A stretch of DNA of 64,000 bases, taken from positions 4,464,001 through 4,528,000 of the forward strand of contig NZ_CP033116.1 in NCBI RefSeq assembly GCF_009497895.1, written 5' to 3'. This document shows positions 59,535-64,000 of this stretch, piece after piece. The notes beneath the pieces were generated by a model. That model was given only the letters and a program-made list of their open reading frames with translations. It was not told where the DNA came from and did no database searches. The translations under genes and the position numbers were made by a program. Every line of letters starts with the position of its first letter. Position 1 is the first letter of the stretch. Source of the DNA: Halopseudomonas pelagia (GTDB lineage: Bacteria > Pseudomonadota > Gammaproteobacteria > Pseudomonadales > Pseudomonadaceae).

Positions 59535-60908
59535 ATGAGCAACGAAACCCATTACAGCACTGCCCAACTGCAAGCCATGGATGCAGCGCATTACCTGCAC
59601 CCGTTCACCGATCACAAGGAACTGGGCGAGCGCGGCACACGTATTATCGAGCGCGCCCAGGGCGTGTATCTGTGGGACAGCGAAGGCAACCAGATACTCG
59701 ACGGCATGGCTGGATTGTGGTGCGTGAGTATCGGCTATGGCCGCACCGAGTTGGCCGATGCTGCCTATAAGCAAATGCTTGAGCTGCCCTATTACAACAG
59801 CTTTTTCCAGTGCGCAAACCCACCTGCGGTCAAGCTGGCCACGGCCATCGCCGAAATCGCCCCGGCGCACATGAACCATGTATTTTTCACCGGTTCAGGC
59901 TCTGAGGCCAACGACACCGTACTGCGCATGGTCCGCCGCTACTGGGATCTGCAGGGCAAGCCGACCAAGAAAACCATTATCGGCCGCGTCAACGGCTACC
60001 ACGGTTCTACCGTCGCGGGCGCCAGCCTGGGCGGCATGTCGGTCATGCATGAACAGGGTGATCTACCCATCCCCGGTATTGTGCATATTCCGCAGCCCTA
60101 CTGGTTCGGTGAGGGAGGCGACATGAGCCCGGATGAATTTGGTATCTGGGCCGCGCAGCAACTGGAGGCAAAAATCCAGGAGCTGGGTGAGGATCAGGTC
60201 GCCGCCTTTATCGCCGAACCCATCCAGGGCGCGGGCGGGGTGATCATCCCACCGGATACCTACTGGCCGGAGATCAAACGCATTCTGGCCAGATACGACA
60301 TTCTGCTGGTCATGGACGAAGTGATCTGCGGCTTTGGCCGTACGGGCGAATGGTTCGGTAGCCAGTATTACGACCTCAAACCCGACCTGATGCCGATTGC
60401 CAAGGGCATGACCTCAGGTTACCTGCCCATGGGTGGCGTTATCGTTGGCGAACGGGTGGCCAAGGCCTTGATCGATCAGGGCGGGGAATTTTTCCACGGC
60501 TACACTTACTCAGGCCACCCGGTTGCGGCCGCAGTGGGTCTGGAAAATCTGCGAATACTGCGCGACGAGAAAATCGTCGAGTATGTAAAGCAGGAAGCGG
60601 CACCGTATTTGCAAAGCAGAATAGCCCAACTGGCGGAACATCGTCTGGTGGGTGAAGTACGCGGTGTAGGCCTGCTCGGCGCCATCGAGCTGGTCAGCGA
60701 CAAAGCCACGCGTGCACGCTTTGCCGAAAAAGGCGCGGCTGGTTCGATCTGCCGCGACATGTGTGTCCGCAACGGGCTGGTGATGCGCGCGGTAGGTGAC
60801 ACCATGATCATGTCTCCGCCTCTGGTTATCACCACGGCGGAGATCGATGAGATGGTGAGCAAGATCTGGCGTTGTCTGGATCTGACGGCTGAGCAACTGG
60901 GCGTGTAA
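59535..60908 (+). CDS. spuC: Putrescine/polyamine-pyruvate aminotransferase
   Basis: 457 aa class III PLP aminotransferase. PLP region GSGSEANDTVLRMVRRYW, LVMDEVICGFGRTGEWFG, Schiff-base Lys in MPIAKGMTSGYLPMGG. SpuC of P. aeruginosa uses putrescine and pyruvate. CAAGGAGTATCGA precedes the start. Third gene of the spu operon and the transaminase branch of the pathway. Confidence 0.94.
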   Translation: MSNETHYSTAQLQAMDAAHYLHPFTDHKELGERGTRIIERAQGVYLWDSEGNQILDGMAGLWCVSIGYGRTELADAAYKQMLELPYYNSFFQCANPPAVKLATAIAEIAPAHMNHVFFTGSGSEANDTVLRMVRRYWDLQGKPTKKTIIGRVNGYHGSTVAGASLGGMSVMHEQGDLPIPGIVHIPQPYWFGEGGDMSPDEFGIWAAQQLEAKIQELGEDQVAAFIAEPIQGAGGVIIPPDTYWPEIKRILARYDILLVMDEVICGFGRTGEWFGSQYYDLKPDLMPIAKGMTSGYLPMGGVIVGERVAKALIDQGGEFFHGYTYSGHPVAAAVGLENLRILRDEKIVEYVKQEAAPYLQSRIAQLAEHRLVGEVRGVGLLGAIELVSDKATRARFAEKGAAGSICRDMCVRNGLVMRAVGDTMIMSPPLVITTAEIDEMVSKIWRCLDLTAEQLGV

Positions 60909-62081
<1,173 letters not shown>

Positions 62082-62188
62082 TAACGAAAACAACGGTAAT
62101 CTGAACCGGCCGGCGCAATGAGGCACCGGCCAACAGCAAAAAAACAGACCAGGCCCATACCGGGCTGGAGTCTGCAAGAGGAGAAGTC

Positions 62189-63304
62189 ATGAAGGTTCCA
62201 GTGAAAATGCCCATAAAAATGACACTGCTGGCTCTCGCTACCGCAGGTTTGTTCAGCACTGCGGTCAGCGCCCAGGACGCCGGCGAACTGAAGATATTCA
62301 ACTGGTCGGATTACATTGCCGAAGACACCATTGATAACTTCAAAGAGGAAACCGGCATCGCCGTTACCTATGACGTTTATGATTCCAATGAAGTGCTGGA
62401 TGCCCGGTTGCTGACAGGGCAGTCTGGTTTCGATGTCGTGGTACCGTCCAACCATTTTCTCACCAAGCAGATCCAGGCCGGTGTTTATCAGGAGCTGGAC
62501 CACGACAAGCTGCCCAACATGAAGAACCTTGACCCGAAGCTGCTCGCCCAGCTTGACGCCGTAGGTCTTGGCAGCAAGTACGCGATCCCCTACATGTGGG
62601 GCACCAACGGGATCGGCTATAACGTCGACAAGGTCAAAGCCATTCTCGGCGACGATGCCCCGATCGATTCATGGGACCTGGTGTTCGATCCGGAAATAGC
62701 CAGCAAGCTCTCCAGTTGCGGTATCTCGATGCTGGATTCGGGCGACGATATGGTGACATCCGCCCTCGGTTACCTGGGTCTGGACCCGAACAGCACCGAC
62801 CCCGAAGACCTGAAGAAGGCTGAAGAGCTGCTGATGAGCGTGCGTAGCTCAGTCCGCTACTTTCACTCATCGCGTTACATCAGCGACCTGGCCAATGGCG
62901 ACATTTGCGTAGCGGTCGGCTTCTCCGGTGATGTGTTCCAGGCGGCGGATCGGGCAGACGAAGCTGAAAACGGCGTCAACATCGGCTACTCCATCCCCAA
63001 GGAAGGCACCCAACTCTGGTTCGACATGATGGCCATCCCCAAAGATGCGCCCAATGCTGACAACGCGCATACCTTTATCAACTACATCCTGCGCCCGGAA
63101 GTGGTTGCGCCGATCACCGACTATGTCGCTTATGCCAACCCCAACAAGGCTGCGAACGAGTTGATTGATGAGGAGATCCTCAACGATCCTGCGATCTATC
63201 CCACCGAAGAAGTGATGGACAAGTTGTTCATTGCCGAACCACGGCCCCTGGCAGCCCAGCGCATCGTTACCCGTTCCTGGAACCGGATCAAATCCGGGCA
63301 GTAA
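62189..63304 (+). CDS. spuE: Polyamine-binding periplasmic protein (spermidine-type, SpuE/PotF)
   Basis: 371 aa, closely similar to the previous protein along its length ([75 protein letters not shown]). Signal peptide ends [10 protein letters not shown]. In P. aeruginosa SpuD prefers putrescine and SpuE spermidine; the assignment here rests on order only. A strong hairpin follows. Confidence 0.91.
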   Translation: MKVPVKMPIKMTLLALATAGLFSTAVSAQDAGELKIFNWSDYIAEDTIDNFKEETGIAVTYDVYDSNEVLDARLLTGQSGFDVVVPSNHFLTKQIQAGVYQELDHDKLPNMKNLDPKLLAQLDAVGLGSKYAIPYMWGTNGIGYNVDKVKAILGDDAPIDSWDLVFDPEIASKLSSCGISMLDSGDDMVTSALGYLGLDPNSTDPEDLKKAEELLMSVRSSVRYFHSSRYISDLANGDICVAVGFSGDVFQAADRADEAENGVNIGYSIPKEGTQLWFDMMAIPKDAPNADNAHTFINYILRPEVVAPITDYVAYANPNKAANELIDEEILNDPAIYPTEEVMDKLFIAEPRPLAAQRIVTRSWNRIKSGQ

Positions 63305-63308
63305 TCGA

Positions 63309-63335
63309 CAGGGGCTGCCACGGCAGCCCCTGTTT
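63309..63335 (+). terminator. Intercistronic hairpin between spuE and spuF
   Basis: caggggctgc (63309-63318) and gcagcccctg (63323-63332) form a perfect 10-bp stem with a 4-nt loop, followed by TTT. It starts 5 bp after the spuE stop. Partial termination here would give more binding protein than ATPase, a common pattern in ABC operons. Confidence 0.75.
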
Positions 63336-63410
63336 CAGCTATATCCCGAATTGACCGGCCCATGCCTTGATTATTGCGTGGGCCCATTACTCGTAGTTGC
63401 GGAGAAGATT

Positions 63411-64000
63411 ATGGTGGGAGCAGCAGGTGCCATGAAACAGGCCATGGCCAAGGCAAAACCGGACGAGTTCGTGCGCATTGACCGCGTCAGCAAGCGCTTT
63501 GACGGTGCCCTGGCGGTGGATGATGTCAGTCTCAGCATTAACCGTGGCGAAATCTTTGCGCTGCTCGGCGGCTCCGGCTCCGGCAAATCCACTCTGCTGC
63601 GTATTCTGGCGGGCTTTGAGCGGCCCTCCGAAGGCCGTGTATTTCTTGATGGCCAGGATATTACCGATTTGCCGCCCTACGAGCGGCCGATCAACATGAT
63701 GTTCCAGTCCTATGCATTGTTCCCGCATATGAGCGTCGAGCAGAACATCGCGTTCGGCCTCAAGCAAGACAAACTGAGCAAGGCCGAGGTCAATGCCCGC
63801 GTAGAAGAAATGCTCAAGCTGGTGCATATGACCGAGTACGCCAAGCGCAAACCCAACCAGCTGTCCGGCGGTCAACGTCAGCGCGTCGCGCTCGCTCGCT
63901 CACTGGCGAAAAGCCCCAAGGTTCTGCTGCTTGATGAACCCATGGGCGCACTGGACAAGAAACTGCGCTCGCAGATGCAGCTGGAACTGGTAGAGATCAT
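63411..64000 (+). CDS. spuF: Polyamine ABC transporter ATPase, N-terminal part
   Basis: PotG/SpuF-like; about 197 residues are in the window and the frame is open at the right edge. It starts [10 protein letters not shown] (a later ATG at 63432 is possible), then Walker [11 protein letters not shown]-loop [12 protein letters not shown], signature [13 protein letters not shown] and Walker [12 protein letters not shown]. The usual permease genes should follow. Confidence 0.92.
   Translation, partial: MVGAAGAMKQAMAKAKPDEFVRIDRVSKRFDGALAVDDVSLSINRGEIFALLGGSGSGKSTLLRILAGFERPSEGRVFLDGQDITDLPPYERPINMMFQSYALFPHMSVEQNIAFGLKQDKLSKAEVNARVEEMLKLVHMTEYAKRKPNQLSGGQRQRVALARSLAKSPKVLLLDEPMGALDKKLRSQMQLELVEI

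Overview
The window reads as the chromosome of a pseudomonad (Pseudomonadaceae). The grounds are the algZ-algR-hemC-hemD-hemX-hemY block beside argH, the rsd/algQ-algP pair, the asmA-mutY-yggX and gpmI-envC-ctpA-yibQ blocks, and a full spu polyamine locus. The algP gene lacks the long KPAA repeat tail of P. aeruginosa and gene order differs from that species. A lineage such as Halopseudomonas (the former P. pertucinogena group) is plausible, but this is inferred, not proven.

Layout. 1-7.1 kb is accessory DNA: a CusA/CzcA-type metal efflux operon (czcCBA-like, its A subunit running off the left edge), a complete IS3-family element (IS407 group), a small HTH gene cut off by that IS, and a tyrosine integrase next to tRNA-Thr. 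Together these look like the tRNA-proximal end of a genomic island. 7.1-25 kb is core: a spacer with DnaA-box-like sites, a METTL25-like methyltransferase, a basic amino-acid ABC transporter, tRNA-Phe, yggX-mutY-asmA, a FAD oxidoreductase, hisBHAF, and yibQ-ctpA-envC-gpmI. 25-44 kb holds a rhodanese gene, grxC, secB, then dsbB to algP, an ABC-F ATPase, several small enzymes, a diguanylate cyclase, hemB, ppk/ppx, trxA, rho, ubiD and an iron-sulfur flavin reductase. 44-52 kb is hemYXDC, algRZ and argH. 52-64 kb is a joined agmatine/putrescine locus: aguA, aguB, a pauB-like oxidase, spuI, then divergently spuABCDE and the start of spuF, truncated by the right edge.

How the genes work together. 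The right-hand locus can turn agmatine into putrescine (AguA, AguB), import putrescine and spermidine (SpuD, SpuE, SpuF and onward), and degrade them by gamma-glutamylation (SpuI, SpuB), oxidation (PauB-like) and hydrolysis (SpuA), or by transamination (SpuC). The left-hand ABC transporter probably feeds arginine or ornithine into the same metabolism. HemB, C, D, X and Y belong to tetrapyrrole synthesis. AlgZ/AlgR, Rsd and AlgP are global regulators that sit near the hem genes in pseudomonads.

Most notable non-genic structure: two hairpin elements at 55.25-55.53 kb share a 57-nt core (54 of 57 identical, opposite orientation) but each has its own unrelated, fully self-complementary stem. Other notable items are a 17-bp perfect hairpin with a T-run inside the his operon that belongs to a dispersed repeat also found next to hisF, rho and ubiD; three 13-bp tandem repeats at the secB/dsbB junction, a likely inversion breakpoint; and a probably leaderless ABC-F mRNA.
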